This document shows positions 51,322 through 60,422 of a stretch of DNA of 64,000 bases, in pieces. The DNA is from Streptomyces sp. ACA25 (GTDB lineage Bacteria > Actinomycetota > Actinomycetes > Streptomycetales > Streptomycetaceae). Below the pieces are notes generated by a model. It was not told the DNA's origin. It worked only from the letters and a program-made list of their open reading frames with translations, and made no database searches. The DNA lies in assembly GCF_028200735.1 (NCBI RefSeq), contig NZ_JAQKPV010000004.1, positions 1 to 64,000 on the forward strand, written 5' to 3'. Each line of letters opens with the position of its first letter. Position 1 is the first letter of the stretch. The position numbers and the translations under genes are program-made.

Positions 51322-51717
51322 TCAGCCCTTCTTGGTCTCCCAGAAGATCTTGTCAATCTGGGCGATGTGGTCCAGCGCCTTCTGCCCGGTGGCCGGGTCG
51401 GTGGACCCCTTGGCCGCACTGAGGGCCTTGAGGGTCTCGTTCACCAACCGGTGCAGCTCCGGGTACTTCTCGAAGTGCGGAGGCTTGAAGTAGTCGCTCC
51501 AGAGCACCGAGACGTGGTGCTTGGCGAGCTCGGCGCGCTCCTCCTTGATGACGGTGGCGCGGGCCCGGAAGTGCGGGTCCTCGTTCGCCTGGTACTTCTC
51601 CTGGACGGCCTTGACCGACTCGGCCTCGATACGGGCCTGGGCCGGGTCGTACACACCGCAGGGGAGATCGCAGTGGGCACTGGCCTTCACCGTGGGGGCA
51701 AACAGGCGGGAGAGCAT
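51322..51717 (-). CDS. sodN: Nickel superoxide dismutase
   Basis: 131 residues. A 14-residue leader ends KASA, then H15, the mature N-terminal His, starts the nickel hook HCDLPCGVYD with C16 and C20 as the Cys2 and Cys6 nickel ligands. The helical bundle follows (QARIEAESVKAVQEKYQ). The leader is cut by SodX, encoded divergently 153 bases away. In Streptomyces sodN is active when nickel is present through the regulator Nur. Confidence 0.97.
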   Translation of the reverse strand: MLSRLFAPTVKASAHCDLPCGVYDPAQARIEAESVKAVQEKYQANEDPHFRARATVIKEERAELAKHHVSVLWSDYFKPPHFEKYPELHRLVNETLKALSAAKGSTDPATGQKALDHIAQIDKIFWETKKG

Positions 51718-51870
51718 GCAGCTGTCCTTCCTCGTGATCGTCTTCTCCTGTGCGAGGTTACTCCGTGGGGCCGCCCATTTCCCGGCTGCCCTGCGCGCGT
51801 GGCCCGCTCACACCCCAAGGACCGGCCCGGGACCCCTGCCCCGGACGGACGGACGAGGAGAACGTGACCC

Positions 51871-52257
51871 ATGACGATCGGGCTGGCCGTGGTCTACAAC
51901 GACTCCATGCTTCCCACCCTGCGGCCCGGGGACCGGCTGCTGGTGCGGTACGGCGCCCGGGTGCGCCCCGGGTCGGTGGTGCTGCTCCGGCACCCCCTGC
52001 AACAGGATCTGCTGATCGTGAAGCGGGCGGTGGAACGGCGGCCGGAAGGCTGGTGGGTGCGCGGGGACAACCCGCGGATCCGGCACGACAGCCGGGAGTT
52101 CGGCGCGGTACCGGACGGCCTGGTGCTCGCGCGGGCGCTGCTCCGGCTCCGTCCGCCGCGCCGTACTCAGCCCTCGGTGGTCAGGTCGGTGCTGGGCTGG
52201 CCGGCGTCGGCGGTCCGGCTGCTCAGCTCGCGCTCCCGCCGCTTGCGGGCCCGGTAG
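51871..52257 (+). CDS. sodX: Nickel-SOD maturation protease SodX
   Basis: 128 residues from ATG 51871 (GAGGAG upstream). An S24/S26-type peptidase with Ser/Lys dyad S12 (NDSMLP) and K51 (LIVKRAV), then GDNPRIRHDSREFG, the family substrate-binding region. It removes the SodN leader to expose the nickel-binding histidine. The last 91 bases overlap, antisense, the end of the CGNR gene. The C-terminal SRSRRLRAR within that overlap resembles other SodX tails, so the overlap seems real. Confidence 0.94.
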   Translation: MTIGLAVVYNDSMLPTLRPGDRLLVRYGARVRPGSVVLLRHPLQQDLLIVKRAVERRPEGWWVRGDNPRIRHDSREFGAVPDGLVLARALLRLRPPRRTQPSVVRSVLGWPASAVRLLSSRSRRLRAR

Positions 52258-52790
52258 GCGGCCACGTTCGCCCGCGTCGCGCACCGGTCCGAGCAGTACC
52301 GCTTCGAGCGGTTGGTGGAGGTGTCGATGAAGGCGTTGCGGCAGGGGAACGCCTCGCAGACGCCGAGCCGGTCCACGCCGAGGTCCGTGAGCTGAAAGGC
52401 CAGACCCATGCAGGCGATCGCGGCGTAACCGGCGGTGGCACTGGACGGGTGCTCGGCCAGGTGCAGATGCCAGCGGGGCTTCCCCTTCTCGTCCAGCTGG
52501 TCGTGGCCGGAGATCTGCGGGCTTACCGGGTACTCCAGCAGCAGCGCGTTCAGCAGGTCCACGGCGCCCGCCTCGTCACCGTCGGCGGCGGCGGTGAAGA
52601 CCGCGCGGAGCCGGTTCCGGACGCCGCGCAGCCGGGTGACGTCCGCCTCCCCGGCCCGGCGCGCGCCGTGCCGGCCGGCACCGAACAGCTCCCGCACCGC
52701 CTCCACGGAGGTCAGGCGGTCCGCGCCACGTGCGGGTTCCTCGGTGTTCACCAGCCGCACGGCGAAATCCGAGTAATACGTCAACTCCAC
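52167..52790 (-). CDS. CGNR-type zinc-finger (ABATE) regulator
   Basis: 207 residues from GTG 52790 (AGGA upstream). The N-terminal ABATE-like domain (about 1-125) begins MELTYYSDFAVRLVNTEEP. The C-terminal zinc finger has C145 and C151 (VCEAFPCRNAF), then YCSDRCATRANVAAYRARKR. The name-giving CGNR is here CATR, a common variant. These proteins are probably stress-related DNA-binding regulators. Its 3' end overlaps sodX by 91 bases in the opposite direction. Confidence 0.88.
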   Translation of the reverse strand: MELTYYSDFAVRLVNTEEPARGADRLTSVEAVRELFGAGRHGARRAGEADVTRLRGVRNRLRAVFTAAADGDEAGAVDLLNALLLEYPVSPQISGHDQLDEKGKPRWHLHLAEHPSSATAGYAAIACMGLAFQLTDLGVDRLGVCEAFPCRNAFIDTSTNRSKRYCSDRCATRANVAAYRARKRRERELSSRTADAGQPSTDLTTEG

Positions 52791-52962
52791 GGGCGATCCT
52801 CACGGCAGCGTTCCACGGTCCCGGTCCGCACTGTACTGAGTAAGGGTCGCATTGCCCATCGGCTCTTACGTTCGGTCTCGGGCCCGCCCCTTCGCTCCCG
52901 GCGTGCAGGGTCCGGAGCGCTGCCGCGCCGCACACAGCAGTGGCCGGACGGGGGGTAACCGC

Positions 52963-54159
52963 TCAGCGCCGCGCGACACCCTCCGCGCGGGCGGTCGCCG
53001 CCACGGCGGCGGCGACCGCCGGGGCCACCCGCTCGTCGAACGGCGACGGGATGACCCGCGAGGGGCTCAGCTCGTCCGCGACCACCGCGGCCAGTGCCTC
53101 GGCCGCCGCCAGCTTCATGCCCTCGGTGATCCGCGCGGCGCGGACCTGGAGCGCTCCCGCGAAGATCCCGGGGAAGGCGAGCACGTTGTTGATCTGGTTC
53201 GGGTAGTCACTGCGCCCGGTGGCGACCACCGAGGCGTACCGGCGGGCCACCTCGGGGTGGATCTCCGGGTCCGGGTTCGCCATGGCGAAGATGAACGAGC
53301 CCGGCGCCATCCGGGCCACCGCCGCCTCGGGCACCGTACCGCCGCTGACCCCGATGAAGACGTCCGCGCCGCTCAGGGCATCCGCCAGTGAACCGGTGAG
53401 CCCGGCCCTGTTGGTCAGCACGGCGAGTTCCCGCTTGACGTCCGTGAGGTCGCTCCGCTCCGCGGACACGACACCTTTGCGGTCACAGACCGCCACATCG
53501 CCGATCCCGGCGCCGAGCAGAATTCTGGCGATCGCCGCCCCGGCCGCGCCCGCCCCGGAGATGACGGCCCGCAGCTCGCCGAGCTCCCTTCCGGTGAGCC
53601 GGGCCGCGTTCCGCAGGGCCGCGAGCGTGACCACCGCGGTGCCGTGCTGGTCGTCGTGGAAGACCGGGATGTCCACCCGCTCCTGGAGCTTGCGCTCGAT
53701 CTCGAAGCAGCGCGGGGCGGAGATGTCCTCCAGGTTGATCCCTCCGAAGGAGGGAGCCATCCGGGCGATCGTCGCGACCAGCTCGTCGGGGTCGCGGCAG
53801 TCCAGGGCGATCGGCACGGCGTCCACCCCGGCGAACTGCTTGAACAGGATCGCCTTGCCCTCCATCACCGGGAGCGATGCCTCGGGGCCGATGTCCCCCA
53901 GGCCCAGCACCGCGCTGCCATCGGTCACCACCGCGACCACCTGGGACCGCCAGGTGTAGTCGTGGACGAGCTCGGGCTGCGCGGCGATGGCGGCGCACAC
54001 CTTGGCGACACCCGGGGTGTAGGCCAGGGACAGGTCGGCGTTGTCGCGCACCGGCACGGTGGCCCGGACGGCCATCTTGCCGCCCCGGTGCAGCGCGAAT
54101 GCCGGGTCCAGCCCTGCTTCGCTCAGCTCTGTGTCTGGGTTGATGATCTCCGATGCCAC
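52963..54159 (-). CDS. NAD(P)-dependent malic enzyme
   Basis: 398 residues from GTG 54159. The N-terminal malic domain has LAYTPGVAKVCAAIA, DGSAVLGLGDIGPEASLPVM and the metal-binding NLEDISAPRCFEIE region. The NAD(P) domain has VFHDDQHGTAVVTLAAL, the Rossmann loop ISGAGAAGAAIA, and FAMANPDPEI. It converts malate to pyruvate with release of CO2 and reducing power. It is the short single-domain form without a phosphotransacetylase tail. Cofactor preference cannot be read reliably. Confidence 0.93.
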   Translation of the reverse strand: MASEIINPDTELSEAGLDPAFALHRGGKMAVRATVPVRDNADLSLAYTPGVAKVCAAIAAQPELVHDYTWRSQVVAVVTDGSAVLGLGDIGPEASLPVMEGKAILFKQFAGVDAVPIALDCRDPDELVATIARMAPSFGGINLEDISAPRCFEIERKLQERVDIPVFHDDQHGTAVVTLAALRNAARLTGRELGELRAVISGAGAAGAAIARILLGAGIGDVAVCDRKGVVSAERSDLTDVKRELAVLTNRAGLTGSLADALSGADVFIGVSGGTVPEAAVARMAPGSFIFAMANPDPEIHPEVARRYASVVATGRSDYPNQINNVLAFPGIFAGALQVRAARITEGMKLAAAEALAAVVADELSPSRVIPSPFDERVAPAVAAAVAATARAEGVARR

Positions 54160-54720
54160 TGGTGGACCCCTTTAATACGTCACTGTCTCGAGGGTGGCCG
54201 CTCCCCGGTCAGGAGCGGGCAGGCACCACGCCCGCTGCCTGCCCGGCGGATGGGCCGCCGTCCAGGGGGATGCGGACGCCGGACGCGCCGCACACGCGCC
54301 CAGGTCCCCGGGTGAGGGGTGTAGCCGTCCGTTTTACCCGATGGAACGGCCCGTGCACGAGGATTTTCCTCACACGGCCGCGACAGCGGGGTCACGGAAC
54401 GCTCCTCCGCCGCTCATTGTCCGCCTCGCGCCTCGGTTCGGACCGGCAGATCAGGTCGTGTGCGACTCGCCTCCGGCAGGAGAACGGCGACAGGGCGTGA
54501 TACATGTCTCAGGGGTGATCGTCAATGCTCCGCACCCACAAGTGACACACTTCCGCACACCGGTATGGAGTGTCCGTTATCCGATCTTGACGTCAGGGCC
54601 GGACTTGGCGCTGCGTGCGGATGGCAGGATGCCCCCATCATTGGACCGAGTCGTGGCGCCCGACGACGCGTGCCCGGCCACCAGCCCTCGCTCACGTCAG
54701 TTCGCAGGAGGACCCCGCAC
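54160..54720. other. Long divergent intergenic region
   Basis: 561 bases between the malic enzyme start and the amino-acid operon start. No gene with coding bias was found. An imperfect hairpin lies at 54351-54377 (outer CCGTG/CACGG, inner GAGGA/TCCTC, TTT tip). A TTGACG at 54587-54592 has no good -10. The length suggests regulation of the transporter operon but I cannot assign sites. Confidence 0.5.
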
Positions 54721-55644
54721 ATGACTGCCCGCACCCCTCGCCGCTCCCGTCTGGCCACAGCCGGAGCCCTCGTCGCTGCTGGTGCGCTGCTGCTGAGCGC
54801 CTGCGGCACCGACGACGGCGGCAACGACAACGGCGGCGCCGCCGCCGACGCGGAAGCCCCGCTGTACGACCAGCTGCCCGAGGACATTCAGGAGGCCGGC
54901 CGGATCGTCGTCGGGTCGGACATCGACTACGCGCCGATCGAGTTCATCAACGAGGACAACGAGATCGACGGGATCGACCCGGACATCGCCGCCGCCATGG
55001 GCGAGGTACTGGGCGTCGAGTTCGAGTTCCAGAACGGCAGCTTCGACGACCTCATCGCCAACATGAACTCCGGCCGGGTGGACATCATCATGTCCGCCAT
55101 GACGGACACCGCCGAGCGCCAGCAGGGTGCCACCGAGGACGCCGAGGGCGGTGCCGACTTCGTCAACTACTTCCAGGCCGGCTCCGCGATCCTGGTGCAG
55201 GACGGGAACCCCGAGGGCATCGAGTCGCTCGCCGACATGTGCGGCATGACCGTCGCCCTCCAGCGCGGCACCGCCAACGAGGCCCTCGCCGAGCAGCAGA
55301 ACGAGGAGTGCGGCGGAGACCTGACCATCCTGGCCGGCGACCAGGACTCGCAGTCCCTGCGGGAGCTCCAGCAGGGCCGGGCCGCGGCCGTCATCACGGA
55401 CTACCCGGTGGCGCTGTACAACGCCCTGACCGCCGGCGGCGGCGACGCCTTCGAGGTCGTCGGGGAGCAGATCGACGCGGCGCCCTACGGCATCGCGGTC
55501 CCCAAGGACAACAACGAGCTGCGGGACGCCCTCCAGCAGGCCGTCCAGCAGATCATCGACGACGGCTCCTACGCCGAGGTCCTGGAGAAGTGGGACGCGC
55601 AGACCGGAGCTGTCGAAGAGGCCACCGTCAACGCGGGCGAGTGA
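54721..55644 (+). CDS. Polar amino-acid ABC transporter binding lipoprotein
   Basis: 307 residues from ATG 54721 (AGGAGG upstream). Lipobox LSAC with acylated C28, then a Gly/Asp/Asn tether (GTDDGGNDNGG). A family 3 solute-binding fold (about 50-295) starts GRIVVGSDIDYAPIEFINED and contains MNSGRVDIIMSAMTDTAERQ and LRELQQGRAAAVITDYPVAL. The ligand is probably a polar amino acid such as glutamate, glutamine or a basic residue; specificity is not readable. It is the first gene of a three-gene operon. Confidence 0.92.
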   Translation: MTARTPRRSRLATAGALVAAGALLLSACGTDDGGNDNGGAAADAEAPLYDQLPEDIQEAGRIVVGSDIDYAPIEFINEDNEIDGIDPDIAAAMGEVLGVEFEFQNGSFDDLIANMNSGRVDIIMSAMTDTAERQQGATEDAEGGADFVNYFQAGSAILVQDGNPEGIESLADMCGMTVALQRGTANEALAEQQNEECGGDLTILAGDQDSQSLRELQQGRAAAVITDYPVALYNALTAGGGDAFEVVGEQIDAAPYGIAVPKDNNELRDALQQAVQQIIDDGSYAEVLEKWDAQTGAVEEATVNAGE

Positions 55645-55689
55645 CCCTTCCCGGACCCGTTCACCGTAGCCAGTAAAGGTCAATACCTC

Positions 55690-56685
55690 GTGTCCGAAGA
55701 TCACGACAGGGCTCCCCGCCCGGCGTCGCTCGCCGCATCCGGCGAGGGCGCCGGGGGCGGAGCCGCCGGGGGCGGAGCACCCACCGCCGTCCCGCCGGAG
55801 GCCATCAGGGCCATCCCCGTACGGCACTACGGCCGCTGGATCAGCGCAGCCATCGTGCTCGGCCTGCTCGGCCTGTTGTTCAACGCCTTCGCCACCGCGA
55901 ACATCCAGTGGCAGGTCGTCAACGACTACCTGACCTACGAGACGGTCCTGCGGGGCGCGGGCTGGACGCTCCTCATCACGGTGCTCGGGATGATCCTCGG
56001 GGTCACGCTGGGCACCCTGCTGGCCGTGATGCGGCTGTCGGCCAACCCGGTGATGCGCAGCGTCGCCTGGGGGTACATCTGGTTCTTCCGGGGCACGCCG
56101 ATCCTGGTCCAGCTGCTGCTCTGGTACAACCTGGCCCTGATCATCCCGACGTTCAACATCGGCTTCTACCAGAACGACATGCACGCGGTGATGACGCCGT
56201 TCATGGCGGCGCTCCTCGGCCTCGGCCTCAACGAGGCCGCCTACATGGCCGAGATCAGCCGGGCCGGTATCCAGTCGGTGGACCGCGGGCAGACCGAGGC
56301 CGCCCAGGCGCTCGGCATGCGCAGCGGCAGGACCACGCGCCGTATCGTGCTGCCGCAGGCGATGCGGGTCATCATCCCGCCGACCGGCAACGAGTTCATC
56401 AACATGCTGAAGACCTCGTCCCTGGCCTATCTGGTCCAGTTCCCCGAGCTCATGCGGGCCGCGACGGACATCTCCTCGCGCACCCTGGCCTCGATGGAGC
56501 TGCTGATGGTGGCGACCTTCTGGTACCTGGTGCTCACCACCGTCTTCAGCGTCTTCCAGTACTACCTCGAGCGGAACTACAGCAAGGGCGACCTGCGCGA
56601 GCTGCCGCCGACACCGCTGCAGAAGATCCGGACGAACCTCGGCCAGCTCCGGGTGCCCAGCCGGGTGGGAGGCAAGACAGTATGA
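55690..56685 (+). CDS. Polar amino-acid ABC transporter permease
   Basis: 331 residues from GTG 55690. A Gly/Ala-rich cytoplasmic start of about 50 residues precedes an HisM/GlnP-type permease with five or so membrane segments. Motifs include [37 protein letters not shown] and the EAA loop [21 protein letters not shown] single permease implies a homodimeric channel or one protein with both halves. It overlaps the ATPase gene by ATGA. Confidence 0.93.
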   Translation: MSEDHDRAPRPASLAASGEGAGGGAAGGGAPTAVPPEAIRAIPVRHYGRWISAAIVLGLLGLLFNAFATANIQWQVVNDYLTYETVLRGAGWTLLITVLGMILGVTLGTLLAVMRLSANPVMRSVAWGYIWFFRGTPILVQLLLWYNLALIIPTFNIGFYQNDMHAVMTPFMAALLGLGLNEAAYMAEISRAGIQSVDRGQTEAAQALGMRSGRTTRRIVLPQAMRVIIPPTGNEFINMLKTSSLAYLVQFPELMRAATDISSRTLASMELLMVATFWYLVLTTVFSVFQYYLERNYSKGDLRELPPTPLQKIRTNLGQLRVPSRVGGKTV

Positions 56686-57476
56686 CGACCGAAGCGTCCG
56701 GACCGGGCGACGCCGCCGGGCTGATGGTGAAGGCCGAGCAGGTCCACAAGTCCTTCGGCCTGGTCGAGGTGCTCAAGGGCATCAACCTGGAGGTCCGGCA
56801 GGGCGAGGTCTTCTGCCTGGTCGGCCCCTCGGGCTCGGGCAAGTCGACTTTCCTGCGCTGCATCAACCACCTGGAGAAGGTCAACGCCGGCCGGCTCTAC
56901 GTCGACGGTCAGCTCGTCGGCTACCGGCAGAAGGGGGACAAGCTCTACGAGCTGAAGGAGCGCGAAGTCGCCCACCAACGCCGGGACATCGGCATGGTGT
57001 TCCAGCGCTTCAACCTTTTCCCGCACATGACGGCGGTCCAGAACGTCATGGAGGCGCCGGTCCAGGTCAAGGGTGTCCGCCCGGCAGACGCCCGGGCCCG
57101 GGCCGAGGTCCTGCTGGACCGGGTGGGTCTCGCCGACCGGATGGACAACTACCCGGCGCAGCTCTCCGGCGGTCAGCAGCAGCGGGTCGCCATCGCCCGG
57201 GCCCTGGCCATGGACCCCAAGCTGATGCTCTTCGACGAGCCCACCTCGGCGCTCGACCCGGAGCTGGTCGGCGAGGTCCTGGACGTCATGCGGGCACTGG
57301 CCGCCGACGGCATGACCATGATCGTGGTCACCCACGAGATGGGCTTCGCCCGCGAGGTCGGTGACTCCCTGGTCTTCATGGACGAGGGCGCTGTCGTTGA
57401 GGCCGGGAACCCCCGCGACGTCCTCACCAACCCGCAGCACCGGCGGACCCAGGCCTTCCTGTCCAAGGTGCTCTGA
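56682..57476 (+). CDS. Polar amino-acid ABC transporter ATPase (GlnQ type)
   Basis: 264 residues from ATG 56682, overlapping the permease stop. Walker A is GPSGSGKST (48-56), the signature is [10 protein letters not shown] (161-170), Walker B is LMLFDEP (181-187), and the H-loop is in VVTHEMGFA. The GlnQ/HisP hallmarks [12 protein letters not shown] and [12 protein letters not shown] are present. It completes the importer; unlike the sugar importers in this window it has its own ATPase. Confidence 0.95.
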   Translation: MTTEASGPGDAAGLMVKAEQVHKSFGLVEVLKGINLEVRQGEVFCLVGPSGSGKSTFLRCINHLEKVNAGRLYVDGQLVGYRQKGDKLYELKEREVAHQRRDIGMVFQRFNLFPHMTAVQNVMEAPVQVKGVRPADARARAEVLLDRVGLADRMDNYPAQLSGGQQQRVAIARALAMDPKLMLFDEPTSALDPELVGEVLDVMRALAADGMTMIVVTHEMGFAREVGDSLVFMDEGAVVEAGNPRDVLTNPQHRRTQAFLSKVL

Positions 57477-57501
57477 CCGCGCCCCGGCTCCGTACCCAGG
57501 T

Positions 57502-57536
57502 GGCCGGCACCGCCCCGACCGGGGCCGGTGCCGGCC
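57502..57536 (+). terminator. Hairpin terminator of the amino-acid operon
   Basis: GGCCGGCACCG (57502-57512) pairs with CGGTGCCGGCC. An inner CCCC/GGGG pairs over a one-base bulge with loop GACC, 25 bases after the ATPase stop. Confidence 0.7.
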
Positions 57537-57667
57537 GTCCGGCTTTCCGCCTCCGCTCGGACCGTGGCCGGGCAGCCGTGCCGTCCGTTCGGGTGACGAA
57601 GGGGAACCGGGCCGCGCCGGGAGGAGTTGGACGTGGGACAGCACCGCTCACCCATCGGAGGTACGGC

Positions 57668-57910
57668 ATGGCGGGATTTCTCGACCGGGCGAAGGACCAG
57701 GCGCAGCGCGGGCTCGAGCAGGGAAGGAAGAAGGTCGACGAGATCCAGGCGCAGCGTACGGGCAGTGAGCTGCTGCGGAAGCTGGGGACGGCCTACTACG
57801 AGCAGCAGCGCCGGGACGGATCCCCGGAGGCCGTCCAGCGTGCCCTGACGCAGCTGGAGCGGCACATCGAGGAGAACGGCGACGGGTTTCTCAAGGGGAC
57901 GGCGGACTGA
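57668..57910 (+). CDS. Small helical protein of unknown function
   Basis: 80 residues from ATG 57668 (GGAGG nine bases upstream). The sequence is charged and helical (FLDRAKDQAQRGLEQGRKKV, LLRKLGTAYYEQQRRDGSPE, LTQLERHIEENGDGF), with no signal peptide or membrane segment. It may be a coiled-coil adaptor. I know of no function. It is convergent with the acetyltransferase-like gene. Confidence 0.8.
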   Translation: MAGFLDRAKDQAQRGLEQGRKKVDEIQAQRTGSELLRKLGTAYYEQQRRDGSPEAVQRALTQLERHIEENGDGFLKGTAD

Positions 57911-57948
57911 GGAGGCCCGGCAGCGGTGCGCTCGGGCCTCCGCACCGC
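57911..57948. terminator. Overlapping alternative hairpins between convergent genes
   Basis: GGAGGCCCG (57911-57919) can pair with CGGGCCTCC (57933-57941), and GCGGTGCG (57923-57930) can pair with CGCACCGC (57941-57948). The two stems exclude each other. Either would serve one direction of the convergent pair. Confidence 0.6.
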
Positions 57949-57953
57949 TCGCC

Positions 57954-58490
57954 TCAGGGGGCCTGCCGGATCCAGGCCTCGAGCGGCGTCGCGTCGCTGC
58001 GCCGGTGCAGCTGCCCGGTCTTGGTCCAGCCCCAGGCCTGGAAAGCCGTGCGGGCCGGCACGTCTCCCGGCTCCAGGAGGGTGATCGCGACCGGGGCGCC
58101 GCTGCGCGACAGCACCTGGTCGTGGAGCTTCCCGCCGACGTGGTGCCGCCGTTCCTCGGGGAGCACCATCAGCTCAGCGAGGCAGAACACGTGCTGGGAA
58201 GCGGTCAGTTGCTCGATGTGTTCCGGGATGTCCTGGAAGCCGTCCCACCAGGTGCTGTCCCGGTCGACCCGGAATCCGTAGGAGCACCCGACCAGCGCGG
58301 GGTTGCTCGCGATGATCATCTCGAACTCGGGCTGCTGGACGTGGTCCGCGAAACGCCGCAGGAACTCGTCCCGGTCGTAGGTGGCCTCCTGGGGCGTGCC
58401 CCGGTAGGCCACGGACTGGAGGTCGGCGAAGTCGTCGCGCTGGTCTTCGGCCTGCCACCGGCTCAGCCGCCGCAGAAATACCTGGCTCAT
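57954..58490 (-). CDS. GNAT-fold acetyltransferase-like protein
   Basis: 178 residues from ATG 58490 (GGGAGGATC upstream). It has a GNAT-like order of strands: YDRDEFLRRFADHVQQPEFE, MIIASNPALVGCSYGFRVD, FCLAELMVLPEERRHHVGGK (motif A, where the usual Q/R-x2-G-x-G loop is replaced by RRHHVGG), and TAFQAWGWTKTGQLH. The weak acetyl-CoA loop means activity is uncertain. The substrate is unknown. Confidence 0.75.
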   Translation of the reverse strand: MSQVFLRRLSRWQAEDQRDDFADLQSVAYRGTPQEATYDRDEFLRRFADHVQQPEFEMIIASNPALVGCSYGFRVDRDSTWWDGFQDIPEHIEQLTASQHVFCLAELMVLPEERRHHVGGKLHDQVLSRSGAPVAITLLEPGDVPARTAFQAWGWTKTGQLHRRSDATPLEAWIRQAP

Positions 58491-58725
58491 GGTGTGATCC
58501 TCCCACCCCGTTCCCGGCCGCAGCGTGGATGCTGCCGAATACGCCGGATTCACTGCCCATCGTCGCAGCTCGCGGGTGCTCCCGGAATCACCGGGGGTCA
58601 TGAACGCGCCTACGTGCGCCGGGTGATGCGAGGCATCCGAATGAACGAGGGCGCGCGGGGTACCCGGCGGCGCACAGAGACGCGTGCAGGCGTACGAAGG
58701 CAGCCCCACCGAAGGGAGCAGGACC

Positions 58726-59265
58726 GTGTCCAGTCCCGGGCCGTACGAGCCCTCCGACCCGCGGGCCGCACAGACCGGCCCCGACCCCTACGCGGAACGG
58801 CGGGGGGCGGAGCCCGGAGCGGACCCGCACACCGCACCGCCGCCTCCGGACCGCCCCCGGCTGAACGCGGGCCGGTTGTGGGGCGGAGGCGTGATGACGG
58901 CGCTGGTCGCCGCGCTCGCCGCCGCGGTGGCGATGATGCTGGTCCACGGAGTGCTGGGAATCGAGGTCTTCGCGCCCGAGGAGGACGGCAGCCTGGTCCT
59001 CACCGACACCCTGCCGCTGGCGCTGGGCGCCGCGGCCGCCGCCCTGGTGGCCACCGCGCTGCTGCACGTGCTGATGCTGATCACCCCGGCACCGGACCGG
59101 TTCTTCGCCTGGATCGTCGCGCTGGCCACCGCCGCGATGGTGCTCCTGCCCTTCACCCGTGACACGGACTGGGAGTCCCGCTTCGCCACCGGCGGTGTCT
59201 ACCTCGTCATCGGTCTGGTCATCGGTTCGCTGCTGTCCTCCGTCGGCCGCCGGGCTGTCCGCTGA
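58726..59265 (+). CDS. DUF6069-type membrane protein
   Basis: 179 residues from GTG 58726 (GGGAGCAGGA upstream). A disordered Pro/Asp-rich start (about 1-45) precedes four membrane segments: LWGGGVMTALVAALAAAVAM, LPLALGAAAAALVATALLHV, FAWIVALATAAMVLLPF and GVYLVIGLVIGSLLSSVGRR. This fits the DUF6069 family as I remember it. The function is unknown. It diverges from the acetyltransferase-like gene by 235 bases in which I see no clear site. Confidence 0.78.
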   Translation: MSSPGPYEPSDPRAAQTGPDPYAERRGAEPGADPHTAPPPPDRPRLNAGRLWGGGVMTALVAALAAAVAMMLVHGVLGIEVFAPEEDGSLVLTDTLPLALGAAAAALVATALLHVLMLITPAPDRFFAWIVALATAAMVLLPFTRDTDWESRFATGGVYLVIGLVIGSLLSSVGRRAVR

Positions 59266-59386
59266 CCCGGGCGGCCGGTCCGGAGCCGGCCCGTCGGCGG
59301 TGCAGACGCCGACGGGCCGGTGATGTGTGTCGCTTCGCGGGGGTGGGGGCTGGCACGGCTCCGCCGGCGGGGCTAGCTTGAGGATC

Positions 59387-60349
59387 ATGTTTGCTGCCTA
59401 CGCCGCGCGTATCAACCCTGACCAGCCCCTCGAAGGACTCGAACTGGGGGAGCGACCGGAGCCGGAGGCTCCGCCGAACTGGGCCGTCATCGACGTCCGC
59501 GCGACCTCGCTGAACCACCACGATCTGTGGTCTTTGCGCGGGGTGGGAATCGGTCAGGAAGCGCTGCCGATGATCCTGGGCTGCGATGCCGCCGGCATCG
59601 ACGCCGACGGCAACGAGGTCGTGCTGTATCCGGTGATCGGAGCCACCGGTCACGGCGTGGGGCCCCGTGAGCGGCCCTCGATCCTGACGGAGAAGTACCA
59701 GGGCACCTTCGCCGAACGGGTCGCCGTCCCGCAGTGGAACGTGCTCCCGAAGCCGAAGGAGCTGTCCTTCGAGGAGGCCGCGTGTCTGCCGACGGCGTGG
59801 CTGACGGCCTACCGGATGCTGTTCACCAACGCCGGGGTGCGGCCCGGGGACAGCGTGCTGGTGCAGGGCGCGGGCGGCGGCGTCGCCACCGCCGCGATCG
59901 TGCTGGGTGCGGCGGCCGGGCTGCGGGTGTTCGTGACGAGCCGGGACGCCACCAAGCGCAAGCGGGCCCTGGAGCTCGGCGCGGAGGGTGCGTTCGAAAG
60001 CGGGGCCCGGCTGCCGCACCGGGTGGACGCGGTACTGGAGACGGTCGGCGCGGCCACTTGGTCGCACTCGGTCAAGTCGCTGAGGCCCGGCGGCACCCTG
60101 GTCATCTCGGGTGCTACTTCGGGCCCCAACCCGCCCGCCGCTGAGCTGACCCGGGTCTTCTTCCTCGAGCTGAGAATCGTCGGGTCCACCATGGGCAGCA
60201 AGGAGGAGCTCGCCTCGCTGCTCAGCTTCTGCGCGACCAAGGGGGTCCGGCCGGTCATCGACTCGGTGCTGCCCGTGCAGGAGGCCCGCGACGGCTTCGC
60301 GAAGATGGCCGGGGGAGACCTCTTCGGCAAGGTGGTGCTCACGGTCTGA
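59387..60349 (+). CDS. Zinc-binding-type alcohol dehydrogenase/quinone oxidoreductase family enzyme
   Basis: 320 residues from ATG 59387; TAGCTT at 59374-59379 lies seven bases before it, a leaderless layout. The GroES-like domain (about 1-125) has SLNHHDLWSLRGVG and LGCDAAGIDADG. The Rossmann loop is VLVQGAGGGVATAAIVLGAA (157-176). The structural-zinc cysteine cluster is missing, so this is more likely the zinc-independent quinone-oxidoreductase branch of the MDR superfamily, using NADPH. The substrate is unknown. Confidence 0.88.
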   Translation: MFAAYAARINPDQPLEGLELGERPEPEAPPNWAVIDVRATSLNHHDLWSLRGVGIGQEALPMILGCDAAGIDADGNEVVLYPVIGATGHGVGPRERPSILTEKYQGTFAERVAVPQWNVLPKPKELSFEEAACLPTAWLTAYRMLFTNAGVRPGDSVLVQGAGGGVATAAIVLGAAAGLRVFVTSRDATKRKRALELGAEGAFESGARLPHRVDAVLETVGAATWSHSVKSLRPGGTLVISGATSGPNPPAAELTRVFFLELRIVGSTMGSKEELASLLSFCATKGVRPVIDSVLPVQEARDGFAKMAGGDLFGKVVLTV

Positions 60350-60422
60350 GCGGGGGGTCCGCCTGCTGGACGGCCTGCCCGGCCGGTACACCGGGGACGG
60401 TGCGCTCGCTTCCCATGTCCTG

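Noticed and set aside
54541..54640. TTGACG at 54587 as the amino-acid operon promoter
   Set aside because: No -10-like hexamer occurs at 16-19 bases; the hexamer alone is common by chance.
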